From contig NZ_FTMK01000029.1 of assembly GCF_900156255.1 (NCBI RefSeq), positions 1 to 35,527 of the forward strand: a stretch of DNA of 35,527 nucleotides. Direction: 5' to 3'. A program made the position numbers and the translations under genes. Position 1 is the first letter of the stretch; each line of letters starts with the position of its first letter. Source of the stretch: Paracoccus thiocyanatus (lineage in GTDB: Bacteria > Pseudomonadota > Alphaproteobacteria > Rhodobacterales > Rhodobacteraceae). Positions 24,662 to 33,005 of the stretch are shown here, in pieces. Below the pieces are notes generated by a model that had not been told where the DNA came from, made no database searches, and worked only from the letters and a program-made list of their open reading frames with translations.

Positions 24662-25375
24662 TCAGCGCCCCTTGCAAAGCGCAAAGAGGGCGCCGCGCGA
24701 CGATATGCCCAGCTTGTCATATGCGCGCTTGCGGTATGTAGAGACCGTTTCCGGCGACAGGTCGAGGTCGGCTGCGATCAGTTCCGCCTTCTTGCCCTCT
24801 AGCATCCCCAGGCAGACCTGCCGCTCGCGGGTGCTGAGCACATCCAGCGCCGGCGGCGGGGCAAGCCGGCTGATGCCATCATAGTGCATCAAGGCGATCT
24901 TCGCCAACAGCCCGGCAAGGGCTTCGTCCACCGGCTTGTCCTGATCCTGGCCAAAATAAAAATTGACGAACAGCCTTTTCCTGCTTCCGGCGGCCAGAAG
25001 CGCCAGTTTTCCGGCCAGCTTTGGCAGGTCGAAAAACCGCGCGCGATAGGCGGGTGGAAGCGAGGCCGCGTCGCTCATCCTGTGCATGCGCCGCTGGCCG
25101 CGCGGCAGGTTCATCAGTTCCGGCAGCAGGGGGTCCTTGCGGAACCATCCGTCAAGATATTCGCGCGCAAGCCGTTCGCCCAGATGCTCGCGGCAGAAGT
25201 TGCGGGAAAACAGACAAGCCGCGTGGTCGTCGGACAGGTCGAAGACCATCACCTGGCTGGCGTGGGTATGCTGTGCCAGATCCGCGAAACGCGGTGCGAA
25301 ATCAGAGCCTCCGCAGGCGTCCAGGCACCTTTCGATGTGACCGATCATGCAAACCGGCTGCTGCTCATCCATCAT
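24662..25375 (-). CDS. LuxR-type transcriptional regulator (module 2)
   Basis: Regulator of 237 residues with a C-terminal LuxR/GerE helix-turn-helix (about 179-237): STRERQVCLGMLEGKKAELI, then SPETVSTYRKRAYDKLGISS. The N-terminal domain has a W/DP pattern (YLDGWFRKDPLLPEL) loosely like autoinducer-binding domains, and is related to that of the LuxR-type protein at 21047-21775. No acyl-homoserine-lactone synthase is in the window, so it may sense an aromatic compound instead. Two ATG codons stand in tandem at 25375 and 25372; either may be used. It is divergent from the second monooxygenase and convergent with module 1, ending 24 nt from the first DUF2783-like gene. Confidence 0.85.
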   Translation of the reverse strand: MMDEQQPVCMIGHIERCLDACGGSDFAPRFADLAQHTHASQVMVFDLSDDHAACLFSRNFCREHLGERLAREYLDGWFRKDPLLPELMNLPRGQRRMHRMSDAASLPPAYRARFFDLPKLAGKLALLAAGSRKRLFVNFYFGQDQDKPVDEALAGLLAKIALMHYDGISRLAPPPALDVLSTRERQVCLGMLEGKKAELIAADLDLSPETVSTYRKRAYDKLGISSRGALFALCKGR

Positions 25376-25563
25376 TGCCTGCCCCCTGCGCGCATGGATC
25401 GGCTGTGCCACGCGCTTTTCGCCAGATCCTATAGCACCGCCGGCGGAAAATTGTCCTGCGGCCGCGGACATGATGAAGGAATGTCCCTTTGTTCAGGGGA
25501 CAGACCCCCTGCCGGCATTGCCCTAGATGGCCATGATGCAATCCATGGGAAAGGGGGGAACAT
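25376..25563. promoter_or_regulatory. Divergent promoter region of module 2 with two dyads
   Basis: Gap of 188 nt between the second LuxR-type gene and the second monooxygenase. It holds two inverted repeats of the same type: TGTCC-N9-GGACA (25452-25470) and TGTCCC-N9-GGGACA (25482-25502). Their centres are about 31 bp apart, three helical turns, so proteins could bind on the same face of DNA. A LuxR-type dimer is the likely ligand. No -35/-10 pair was assigned. Confidence 0.5.
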
Positions 25564-27183
25564 ATGAGACCGGATGGACGCGGGGAAACAGAGTCGCTTT
25601 ATTTCGACTATCCGTATTTCGAGCCGCCGCAACAGCGCGGCGAACTTGCAGAACCCACGCCTGTCGCCATCGTCGGCGCGGGTCCCGTCGGCTTGACGGC
25701 AGCGCTGCAACTGGCCAGCGAAGGCATCCGCTCGGTCGTGTTCGACAACAAGCCCACCTTTAACGATGGCAGCCGCGCGATCTGCATTTCCCGCTCTAGC
25801 CTCGCCATTCTCGACAGGTTGGGGGTGGCGGCGCCCTTTCTGGAAAAGTCCTTGGGATGGACCACGGGGCAATCGTTCTATCGCGGACAGAAGATTCTGG
25901 AATTCAAGATGCCGGACGGCGCGGACGAAAAGTTCCGCCCCATGTACAACCTGCAACAGCAGTATATCGAGGCGTTTCTGTGGCAGGCAGTCGCGGCCCA
26001 TCCGCTGATCCAGACGCGCTGGCAAAGCGAGGTGGTCGGCATAGATCGCCCCGGAAAGATCGCCCTGCGGGTAAGCGATCCGGCTGGCAGCTACGAGATC
26101 AAGGCCGATTGGTGCCTTGCCTGCGACGGCGCGCGCAGCCCGATCCGCAAGATGCGGGGCAAGCGCCTGAAGGGCGAGAATTTTGAGGGCCGCTATGTCA
26201 TCGCCGACATCCGGGCCGACATCGATTTCCCCACCATTCGCCGCGCGCTGTTCGATCCCGCCTGCCGCCCCGGCGGAACGGTCCTGATTCACCGCCAGCC
26301 GGACGATATCTGGCGTATCGACTATCAGCTTCGCGACGAAGAAAGCGAAGCCGATGCCGTTCTTGAACAGAACGTCCGCGCGAGCGTGCAGGCGGTGCTG
26401 GACGAGACGGGCTACAGCGGGACCTGGGACCTGGAATGGTGGAGCATCTATTCCGCAAACACATTGGCCCTTGACGATTATCGCGACGGGCGGGTGTTCT
26501 TCGTGGGGGACAGCGCGCATATCGTGCCGATCTTCGGCGTGCGGGGCCTGAACAACGGGCTGGCCGACGCCGTCAATATCGGCTGGAAGCTGGGCTGGGT
26601 GCTGCAAGGGCGTGCGGGTGAAGCGCTGCTGGACACCTATTCCCCCGAGCGTCGCGGCGCGACGCTGGATGTCTTTGCCAACGCCTCGAAAAGCGCGCGT
26701 TTCATGACGCCTTCCACGCATGGCTGGAGACTGATGCGTGACGCTGCTCTTTCGCTTGCCCTGCGGCATTCTTTCGCGGGCGAGTTTGCCAATCCGCGGC
26801 AGATGGTTCCCTACAGCTACACGGAAAGCGCCGCCGTTCGTTCCGATGCCGGCGGTTTGAAAGCCGGGCCGGCGCCCGGCGAGCATCTGCCCGAACTGCG
26901 ACTGGGCGACGGCTTTTTGTCCGACCACCTGGGGCCGGGGTTCACGCTGCTGTGTTTCGACGCTGCTTTGGCGTCCGCGGTCGAGGCGCGGAATATCGAG
27001 GGCTTGTCCGCTTTTGCCCTGCCCGTTTCCTTGCAGGCTTCCGAAAGGATCGCGCACGAGCCCGGCGCGGCATATCTGGTGCGGCCCGATCTTTATGTCG
27101 CCGCGCGCTGGTCCAGGGCTACGCCGGACGAGGTCGCGTCAACATTTGCGGAACTGACATTCCGGAAAGGAAATCAGCTATGA
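25564..27183 (+). CDS. FAD-dependent aromatic monooxygenase (module 2)
   Basis: Class A flavoprotein monooxygenase of 539 residues. FAD motif GAGPVG at 38-43, DG motif LACDGARSPIRK near 185-196, GD motif VFFVGDSAHIVPIFGVRG near 311-328, followed by LNNGLADAVNIGWKLGWVL. The C-terminal end carries the thioredoxin-like domain with YVAARWSRATPDEV, very like the end of the first enzyme (YVAARWRRPTPAAI). It is a diverged paralogue of the 22873-24459 product and probably acts on a related phenolic compound. AAAGGGGGGAA precedes the ATG. Its stop overlaps the start of a DUF2783-like gene (ATGA at 27180-27183). Confidence 0.88.
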   Translation: MRPDGRGETESLYFDYPYFEPPQQRGELAEPTPVAIVGAGPVGLTAALQLASEGIRSVVFDNKPTFNDGSRAICISRSSLAILDRLGVAAPFLEKSLGWTTGQSFYRGQKILEFKMPDGADEKFRPMYNLQQQYIEAFLWQAVAAHPLIQTRWQSEVVGIDRPGKIALRVSDPAGSYEIKADWCLACDGARSPIRKMRGKRLKGENFEGRYVIADIRADIDFPTIRRALFDPACRPGGTVLIHRQPDDIWRIDYQLRDEESEADAVLEQNVRASVQAVLDETGYSGTWDLEWWSIYSANTLALDDYRDGRVFFVGDSAHIVPIFGVRGLNNGLADAVNIGWKLGWVLQGRAGEALLDTYSPERRGATLDVFANASKSARFMTPSTHGWRLMRDAALSLALRHSFAGEFANPRQMVPYSYTESAAVRSDAGGLKAGPAPGEHLPELRLGDGFLSDHLGPGFTLLCFDAALASAVEARNIEGLSAFALPVSLQASERIAHEPGAAYLVRPDLYVAARWSRATPDEVASTFAELTFRKGNQL

Positions 27184-27353
27184 CATCGGCAGAAATGGAA
27201 GCCGTTTACGACGCCATGGCCCGGCAGATAGACAAGGCCGGGCCCGGCAAAAGCGAAGTTTTCCTGGCCAAGCTTGCGCTGCTTTTGGCGCAAAAGGCGG
27301 GCGACGTGCATCAGGTCCTGGATGCGGTTTCCGAAGCGGGCGAATCGCTTTGA
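27180..27353 (+). CDS. Small DUF2783-like protein (module 2)
   Basis: Protein of 57 residues starting MTSAEMEAVYDAMARQIDK, helical by composition, overlapping the monooxygenase stop by 4 nt. It matches the DUF2783-type protein of module 1 in size, position and pattern (helix, then LALLLA/LALILM-like core, then a short acidic tail). The repeated coupling of a large flavoenzyme with such a tiny gene points to a conserved accessory role, not yet defined. It ends 73 nt before the convergent AraC-type gene. Confidence 0.75.
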   Translation: MTSAEMEAVYDAMARQIDKAGPGKSEVFLAKLALLLAQKAGDVHQVLDAVSEAGESL

Positions 27354-27376
27354 ACCTGTAACGGCTTCGGTCCGGT

Positions 27377-27396
27377 CGGCGGCATCTTTTCCGCCG
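27377..27396. terminator. Weak hairpin between convergent genes
   Basis: CGGCGG (27377-27382) and CCGCCG (27391-27396) can pair around an 8-nt loop CATCTTTT, in the gap between the second DUF2783-like gene and the AraC-type gene. No T-run follows the stem, so the call is tentative. Confidence 0.3.
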
Positions 27397-27425
27397 GGTA
27401 ACGCCGCCCTCGCGCATGACCTCCG

Positions 27426-28409
27426 CTAAGGATCGGCGCTTACTGGCCTTTCCGGCCGCCTTTGCCGCTGCGCCGAGGGGCTGGTGCCGAACTGCGCGCG
27501 AAAGCTGCGGCTGAAATGGCTGCGGCTGGCAAAGCCGGTCGCCTGGGCGATCTCGGCCAGCGGCAGGCCGGACTGGGTCAGCAGTTCCCTGGCCTTGTCC
27601 AGCCGCAGGCGGCGATAGAATTGCATCACGCTTTCGCCCAGTTGCGCCTGGGCCAGCCGCTCCAGGTGCCGCGGGGTCATGTCGCAAAGCTGGCCCAGGT
27701 CGTCCAGCCCCAGCGGGTCGGCGATATGGCTGGTCATCAGTTCGACCATGGCGACCAGCGCCGGATGGTGCAGGTCATATTTGCGGGCCGGATCAAGCTG
27801 TTGCGGCGCCTCGGCCTCGCGGATGCCGGTATGGATGAACCAGTCGCTGACCGCGCGGGCCAGCCCGGCGCCATGGGCCGAGGCGATCAGCGCGTGCATC
27901 ATGTCCAGCGGCGCCATGCCCCCCGCGCAGGTAAAGCGGTCGCGGTCGATGACGAAAAGCCGCCTCTCGATCAGCGCGTCGGGCCAGGTTTCGCGCATGG
28001 CGTCAAGATGCTGCCAGTGGATGGTAAAGCGCCGCGCCGCCATCACCCCCGCCGCCGCCAGGATCGCGGCCCCGCCAGAGATGCCGCCAAGCGCCACTCC
28101 GCGCCGCGCCAGTCGCCGCACAAACGCCAGCACCCGCGGATCGCGCTGCGCCAGCGGCTCGCCCCCGGCCACCACGAACATGATATCCAGGTTTTCATCG
28201 GCATCGGCCAGCGGAACGGTATCGAACCCGCCGGCCACCGAACTGGGGCAAAAGCCCCCTTCGGTCGAGAGGAATTGCAATTCGTAAAGCGGTCGGCCGC
28301 CAAGCAGGTTCGCCGCGCGCAGCGGCTCGACCGCCGATGCGGTGGACATCAGCGCGTAGCCCGGCAGCAGCAGGAAACCATAACGGCGGGGACGGGAAAC
28401 GGCGGGCAT
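27426..28409 (-). CDS. AraC-family (GlxA/GbdR type) transcriptional activator
   Basis: Regulator of 327 residues with an N-terminal DJ-1/PfpI-like domain and a C-terminal AraC domain. In the first domain the nucleophile-elbow region reads GGISGGAAILAAAG, without the catalytic cysteine of true amidotransferases, as usual in these regulators; HWQHLDAMRE follows. The DNA-binding part has DDLGQLCDMTPRHLERLAQA and then AEIAQATGFASRSHFSRSFR. It is divergent from soxBDAG. Members of this subfamily such as GbdR and CdhR activate glycine betaine, dimethylglycine or carnitine breakdown, so an activator of sarcosine oxidase responding to a methylated glycine is likely. GAGGA precedes the ATG. Confidence 0.85.
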   Translation of the reverse strand: MPAVSRPRRYGFLLLPGYALMSTASAVEPLRAANLLGGRPLYELQFLSTEGGFCPSSVAGGFDTVPLADADENLDIMFVVAGGEPLAQRDPRVLAFVRRLARRGVALGGISGGAAILAAAGVMAARRFTIHWQHLDAMRETWPDALIERRLFVIDRDRFTCAGGMAPLDMMHALIASAHGAGLARAVSDWFIHTGIREAEAPQQLDPARKYDLHHPALVAMVELMTSHIADPLGLDDLGQLCDMTPRHLERLAQAQLGESVMQFYRRLRLDKARELLTQSGLPLAEIAQATGFASRSHFSRSFRAQFGTSPSAQRQRRPERPVSADP

Positions 28410-28535
28410 GCGATCCTCGGGGCTTTTGCCGGCAAACTGCCATCAATGTCTGAAACAGGCAACGCAATGTCCTTTCCGCGCGCATCGCCGCGGCTGATCC
28501 GTGTCAGGTTCGCATCGACGAAGGAGATTATCGCC
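28410..28535. promoter_or_regulatory. Divergent promoter region with palindrome TTTGCCGGCAAA
   Basis: Gap of 126 nt between the AraC-type gene and soxB. A perfect 12-bp palindrome, TTTGCCGGCAAA, is at 28425-28436, only 16 nt from the AraC-type start codon. It may be an autoregulatory site or an activator site for soxB. AAGGAG at 28521-28526 is the ribosome site of soxB. Confidence 0.4.
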
Positions 28536-29786
28536 ATGCATTTCTCGGGCTTGCGGGTCATCAGAGAGGCGCTGACCGGACACAAGGGATGGAAGCCTCT
28601 ATGGCGCAACCCGGAACCGCAGCCGGCCTATGACTATATCATTGTCGGCGGTGGCGGGCATGGCTTGGCGACGGCCTATTACCTGGCCAAGGCCTTTGGC
28701 CGGGCGCGCATCGCCGTGCTTGAAAAAAGCTGGCTCGGCTCGGGCAATGTCGGGCGCAACACCACGATCATCCGCTCGAACTACCTGCTGCCGGGCAACG
28801 AGCCCTTCTACGAATTCTCGATGAAGCTGTGGGAGGGGCTTGAGCAAGAGTTCAACTTTAACGCCATGGTCAGCCAGCGCGGCATCCTGAACCTGTGCCA
28901 TACGGACGCGCAGCGCGACGCCTATCGCCGCCGCGGCAATGCCATGCTGCTGGCCGGGGCGGATGCGGAACTGCTGGACCGCGAAGGCGTGCGGGCCATG
29001 GCGCCGTTCCTGAATTTCGACAATGCCCGCTTCCCGATCAAGGGCGGGCTTTTGCAGCGCCGGGCCGGGACCGCGCGCCATGACGGCGTGGCGTGGGGCT
29101 ATGCCCGCGGCGCCGACATGCAGGGCGTCGACCTGATCCAGAACTGCGAAGTCACCGGCTTGCGCATCAAGGCCGGCCGGGTCTGCGGGGTCGAGACGAC
29201 GCGCGGCCCTATCGCCGCCGGCAAGGTCGGCGTGGCGGTGGCGGGCGCGTCCAGCCGGGTGATGGCCATGGCGGGAATGCGGCTGCCCATCGAAAGCCAT
29301 GTCCTGCAAGCCTTTGTCACCGAGGGGCTGAAGCCCACCATTCCGGGGGTCATCACCTTCGGCGCCGGGCATTTCTATGTCAGCCAGTCCGACAAGGGCG
29401 GGCTGGTCTTTGGCGGCGACATCGACGGCTACAACTCTTACGCCCAACGCGGCAACCTGCCGGTGATCGAGGACGTGACCGAAGGCGGCATGGCGCTGAT
29501 GCCGATGATCGGCCGGGCGCGGCTTTTGCGGGTCTGGGGCGGCGCCATCGACATGTCCATGGACGGCAGCCCGATCATCGACCGCACGCCCGTCGAGGGG
29601 CTCTATCTGAATGCGGGCTGGTGCTATGGCGGCTTCAAGGCGACGCCGGCCAGCGGCTATGCCTTTGCGCATCTGCTGGCCACCGGCCGCCCGCATGAAA
29701 CCGCCGCCGCCTATCGGCTGGACCGCTTTGCGCGCGGCCATGTCATCGACGAAAAGGGCGTGGGCGCCCAACCGAACCTGCATTGA
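28536..29786 (+). CDS. soxB: Sarcosine oxidase beta subunit
   Basis: Catalytic flavoprotein subunit, 416 residues, oxidising the N-methyl group of sarcosine. The FAD motif is VGGGGHGLATAYYLA (about 37-51). The histidine in GTARHDGVAWGYA (His182) matches the residue that carries covalent FMN in the heterotetrameric enzyme (His173 of well-studied homologues). The C-terminal end has NAGWCYGGFKATPASGYAFA as in the family. The frame is open far upstream, but AAGGAG before ATG 28536 and the family N-terminus MHFSGLRVIREAL fix the start. First gene of soxBDAG-folD. Confidence 0.93.
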   Translation: MHFSGLRVIREALTGHKGWKPLWRNPEPQPAYDYIIVGGGGHGLATAYYLAKAFGRARIAVLEKSWLGSGNVGRNTTIIRSNYLLPGNEPFYEFSMKLWEGLEQEFNFNAMVSQRGILNLCHTDAQRDAYRRRGNAMLLAGADAELLDREGVRAMAPFLNFDNARFPIKGGLLQRRAGTARHDGVAWGYARGADMQGVDLIQNCEVTGLRIKAGRVCGVETTRGPIAAGKVGVAVAGASSRVMAMAGMRLPIESHVLQAFVTEGLKPTIPGVITFGAGHFYVSQSDKGGLVFGGDIDGYNSYAQRGNLPVIEDVTEGGMALMPMIGRARLLRVWGGAIDMSMDGSPIIDRTPVEGLYLNAGWCYGGFKATPASGYAFAHLLATGRPHETAAAYRLDRFARGHVIDEKGVGAQPNLH

Positions 29787-29793
29787 GGCTGCC

Positions 29794-30078
29794 ATGCTGA
29801 TCCCCCATCCCCTTCTTGGCCTGCGCGACGCTCAGGAATTCACCTATCTGGGCGATGCCGCGCTGCTGAACCGCCCCGACGGCATGGCCGAGGGCGCCGA
29901 GGCCGCCTTTGCCGAATATGTCTATCTGCGCGACAATCCGGCCGGCCTGCATCGCGAACTGTGGTTCCACGAACAGGGCGACCGCTCCTGGCTGGTCGTG
30001 ACCCGCGACACCACCACGCACCAGATCCTGGGCGCCGAACTGGCGCGCGACGTCAAGCTGAAAGGCGGTGCCGCATGA
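29794..30078 (+). CDS. soxD: Sarcosine oxidase delta subunit, cysteine-free variant
   Basis: Small subunit of 94 residues between soxB and soxA. Family features are present: RDAQEFTYLGDA near the start, then ELWFHEQGDRSWLVVTRD and TTTHQILGAELAR. In studied homologues this subunit holds zinc through three cysteines and a histidine, in CPxCG and HxxGC. Here these read HPLLG and HEQGD, and the whole protein has no cysteine. Zinc is therefore probably not bound, unless other residues take over. The subunit may still be structural. It starts 7 nt after soxB and overlaps soxA by 4 nt. Confidence 0.88.
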   Translation: MLIPHPLLGLRDAQEFTYLGDAALLNRPDGMAEGAEAAFAEYVYLRDNPAGLHRELWFHEQGDRSWLVVTRDTTTHQILGAELARDVKLKGGAA

Positions 30079-33005
30079 CCCGCCTGGCCGGAGGGCTGAT
30101 CGACCGCGCCCGCAACCTGAACTTCACCTTTGACGGCCGGACCTATGCCGGGCACCCCGGCGACACGCTGGCTTCGGCGCTGATGGCGAACGGGGTGCGG
30201 CTGGTGGGCCGCAGCTTCAAGTATCACCGGCCGCGCGGCGTCTTTTCCGCCGGCTCCGAAGAGCCGAACGCGCTGGTGGAACTGCGCAGCGGCGCCCGCA
30301 AAGAGCCGAATACCCGCGCCACCATGGCCGAGCTTTACGACGGGCTGGAAGCCGCCAGCCAGAACCATGTCGGGCCGCTGGGCTTTGACCTGCTGGCGGT
30401 GAACGACCTGTTTTCGCCCTTCTTTGCGGCGGGCTTCTATTACAAGACCTTCATGTGGCCGCGTGCCTTTTGGGAAAAGCTTTACGAGCCCGCGATCCGG
30501 CGGGCGGCGGGCTTGGGCAGCCTGTCGATGCAGCCCGACCCCGATACCTATGACAAGCGGTTCCTGCATTGCGACCTGCTGGTCATCGGCGGCGGCGCGG
30601 CGGGGCTTTCGGCGGCGCTGACCGCCGCACGGGCCGGGGCGCGCGTCATCCTGGCCGACGAGGATTTCTGCCTGGGCGGCCGGCTGCTGGCGGAATCCCA
30701 CCTGCTGGACGATGCCCCCGCGACCGAATGGGTGGCGCGCGTCCAGGCCGAGCTTGCGGCGCTGCCCAATGTCCGCATCCTGCCCCGCACCACGGTATTC
30801 GGCGCCTTCGACCACGGCGTCTATGGCGCGGTCGAGCGGGTGGCGGATCACCTGCCCCAGCCGGGGGCGCAGGTGCGCCAGACGCTGTGGCGGATCACCG
30901 CCCGCGGCGCGGTGCTGGCCGCCGGCGCGATCGAGCGGCATATCCCGTTCCAGAACAACGACCGCCCCGGCATCATGCTGGCCGGTGCCATGCGGGCCTA
31001 TGCCAACCGCTGGGCCGCCAGCCCGGCCAGGCGGGTGGCGATCTTTACCAACAATGACGACGGCCACCGCACGGCGCTGGACCTTGCCGCCAAGGGGGTC
31101 GAAATCGCGGCGGTGATCGACCCGCGCGAAGGCGTGCGAACGCAGGGCGATTACCCGGTGATCGCGGGCCTGGTCGAAAATGCGAAAGGCCGCCTTGGTC
31201 TGACGGCGATCAAGGTCGCGGCAAGGGGCGGCAGCCAATGGATCGACTGCGATGCGCTTGGCGTCTCGGGCGGGTGGAACCCGAATGTGCATCTTTCGTC
31301 GCATCATCGCGGCCGCCCGGTCTGGGATGCGGCGCTGCAAGCCTTTCTGCCGGCCAAGGATGGCCCGCCCGGCCTGGTCTGCGCCGGCGCGGTCGCGGGA
31401 CAGGGCGGCACCGCCGCCGCCCTGCGCTCGGGCGCGGATGCGGCTGTCGTGGCGCTGGCGGATCTGGGCATCACGGCCCATGCCCCCGACCTGCCGCGGG
31501 CCGAGGATGCGGCGCAAAACCTGCACCCGCTTTGGCATGTGCCGGGCAAGGGCCGCGCCTGGGTCGATTTCCAGAACGACGTGACCGTCAAGGACATCAC
31601 CCTGGCGCATCAGGAAAACATGCGCCCGGTCGAGCATCTGAAACGCTGGACCACGCTGGGCATGGCGACCGACCAGGGCAAGACCGCGAATGTCACCGCG
31701 CTGGCGGTCATGTCCGAACTGACCGGCAAGCCTATCCCGGAAACCGGCACCACGATCTTTCGCCCGCCCTATAGCGGCGTGTCGCTGTCGGTGCTGGGCG
31801 GTGGCGATACGGGGCCGCATTTCCGTCCGCGCCGCCTGACGCCCACGCATGAATGGGCGCGCGCCCAGGGCGCGGTCTTTGTCGAGGCGGGCCCCTGGAT
31901 GCGGGCGCAATACTTCCCCCGGCCGGGCGAGACGACCTGGCGCGAAACCGTGGACCGCGAGGTGCTGGCCACCCGCAAGGGCGTCGGCATCTGCGACGTG
32001 ACCACGCTGGGCAAGGTCGACGTGCAGGGCCCCGATGCCGGAGAGTTCCTGGACCGGATCTATGCCAATGCCATGAAAAGCCTGCGGGTCGGGATGGTCC
32101 GCTATGGGCTGATGCTGCGCGAGGATGGCACGGCCTGGGACGACGGCACCTGCGCCCGGCTTGGGGATGCGCATTACGTCGTCACGACGACCACCGCCAA
32201 TGCCGGGCCGGTTTACCGCCATATGGAGTTCTGCCGCCAGTGCCTGTGGCCAGAGTTGGACGTGCAGCTGATCTCGACCACCGACGCTTGGGCGCAGATC
32301 GCGGTCGCCGGTCCCAATGCGCGCCGGCTGCTGGAACGCATCGTGGATGGGTTTGACCTTTCCAACGGGGCGTTTCCGTTCATGGCCTGCGCGGAACTGA
32401 CGGTCTGCGGCGGCCTGCGGGCGCGGCTGTTCCGCATTAGCTTTTCGGGCGAGCTGGCCTATGAGATCGCGGTGCCCGCCCGCTATGGCCAGGCGCTGGC
32501 CGAGCGGCTGATGGAACAGGGCGCCGATCTGGGCGCGACCCCCTATGGCACCGAGGCGCTGGGGGTGATGCGCATCGAAAAGGGCCATGCCGCGGGCAAC
32601 GAACTGAACGGCCAGACCACGGCGCAGATGCTGGGGCTGGGCCGGATGGTCAGCACCAGGAAGGACGCGATCGGCGCGGTGATGTCCCGGCGCGAAGGGC
32701 TGGCGGCCGAGCGTCGCGTGCTGGTGGGGCTGCAACCCGTGGATGCCGCCGATCCGGTGGTGGCGGGGGCGCATCTCTTCGCCGAAGGCGCGCCGCAGGA
32801 CACCAGTTCCGACCAGGGCTGGATCAGCTCGGCCTGCTTCTCGCCCCATGTCGGCTCGGCCATCGGGCTGGGCTTCCTGATGGATGGCGCCGCCCGCATG
32901 GGCGAGGTGGTGGTCGGCGCCAACCCGCTCCAGGGCCAAACCGTGCGGCTGCGCGTGGTCCCGGCCCATTTCATCGACCCCGAAGGAGAACGTCTTCGTG
33001 ACTGA
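30075..33005 (+). CDS. soxA: Sarcosine oxidase alpha subunit
   Basis: Large subunit of 976 residues, the usual size. An N-terminal ferredoxin-like part (FTFDGRTYAGHPGDTLASAL) is followed by an NAD-binding flavoprotein domain (VIGGGAAGLSAALTAARAG, about 170-188) with ERHIPFQNNDRPGIMLAG, and a C-terminal GcvT-like tetrahydrofolate domain from about residue 590. The last part contains FSGELAYEIAVP and GTEALGVMRIEKGH, as in the glycine-cleavage T-protein. It receives the methylene carbon on THF, so the enzyme yields 5,10-methylene-THF, glycine and peroxide. It overlaps soxD and soxG. Confidence 0.93.
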   Translation: MTRLAGGLIDRARNLNFTFDGRTYAGHPGDTLASALMANGVRLVGRSFKYHRPRGVFSAGSEEPNALVELRSGARKEPNTRATMAELYDGLEAASQNHVGPLGFDLLAVNDLFSPFFAAGFYYKTFMWPRAFWEKLYEPAIRRAAGLGSLSMQPDPDTYDKRFLHCDLLVIGGGAAGLSAALTAARAGARVILADEDFCLGGRLLAESHLLDDAPATEWVARVQAELAALPNVRILPRTTVFGAFDHGVYGAVERVADHLPQPGAQVRQTLWRITARGAVLAAGAIERHIPFQNNDRPGIMLAGAMRAYANRWAASPARRVAIFTNNDDGHRTALDLAAKGVEIAAVIDPREGVRTQGDYPVIAGLVENAKGRLGLTAIKVAARGGSQWIDCDALGVSGGWNPNVHLSSHHRGRPVWDAALQAFLPAKDGPPGLVCAGAVAGQGGTAAALRSGADAAVVALADLGITAHAPDLPRAEDAAQNLHPLWHVPGKGRAWVDFQNDVTVKDITLAHQENMRPVEHLKRWTTLGMATDQGKTANVTALAVMSELTGKPIPETGTTIFRPPYSGVSLSVLGGGDTGPHFRPRRLTPTHEWARAQGAVFVEAGPWMRAQYFPRPGETTWRETVDREVLATRKGVGICDVTTLGKVDVQGPDAGEFLDRIYANAMKSLRVGMVRYGLMLREDGTAWDDGTCARLGDAHYVVTTTTANAGPVYRHMEFCRQCLWPELDVQLISTTDAWAQIAVAGPNARRLLERIVDGFDLSNGAFPFMACAELTVCGGLRARLFRISFSGELAYEIAVPARYGQALAERLMEQGADLGATPYGTEALGVMRIEKGHAAGNELNGQTTAQMLGLGRMVSTRKDAIGAVMSRREGLAAERRVLVGLQPVDAADPVVAGAHLFAEGAPQDTSSDQGWISSACFSPHVGSAIGLGFLMDGAARMGEVVVGANPLQGQTVRLRVVPAHFIDPEGERLRD

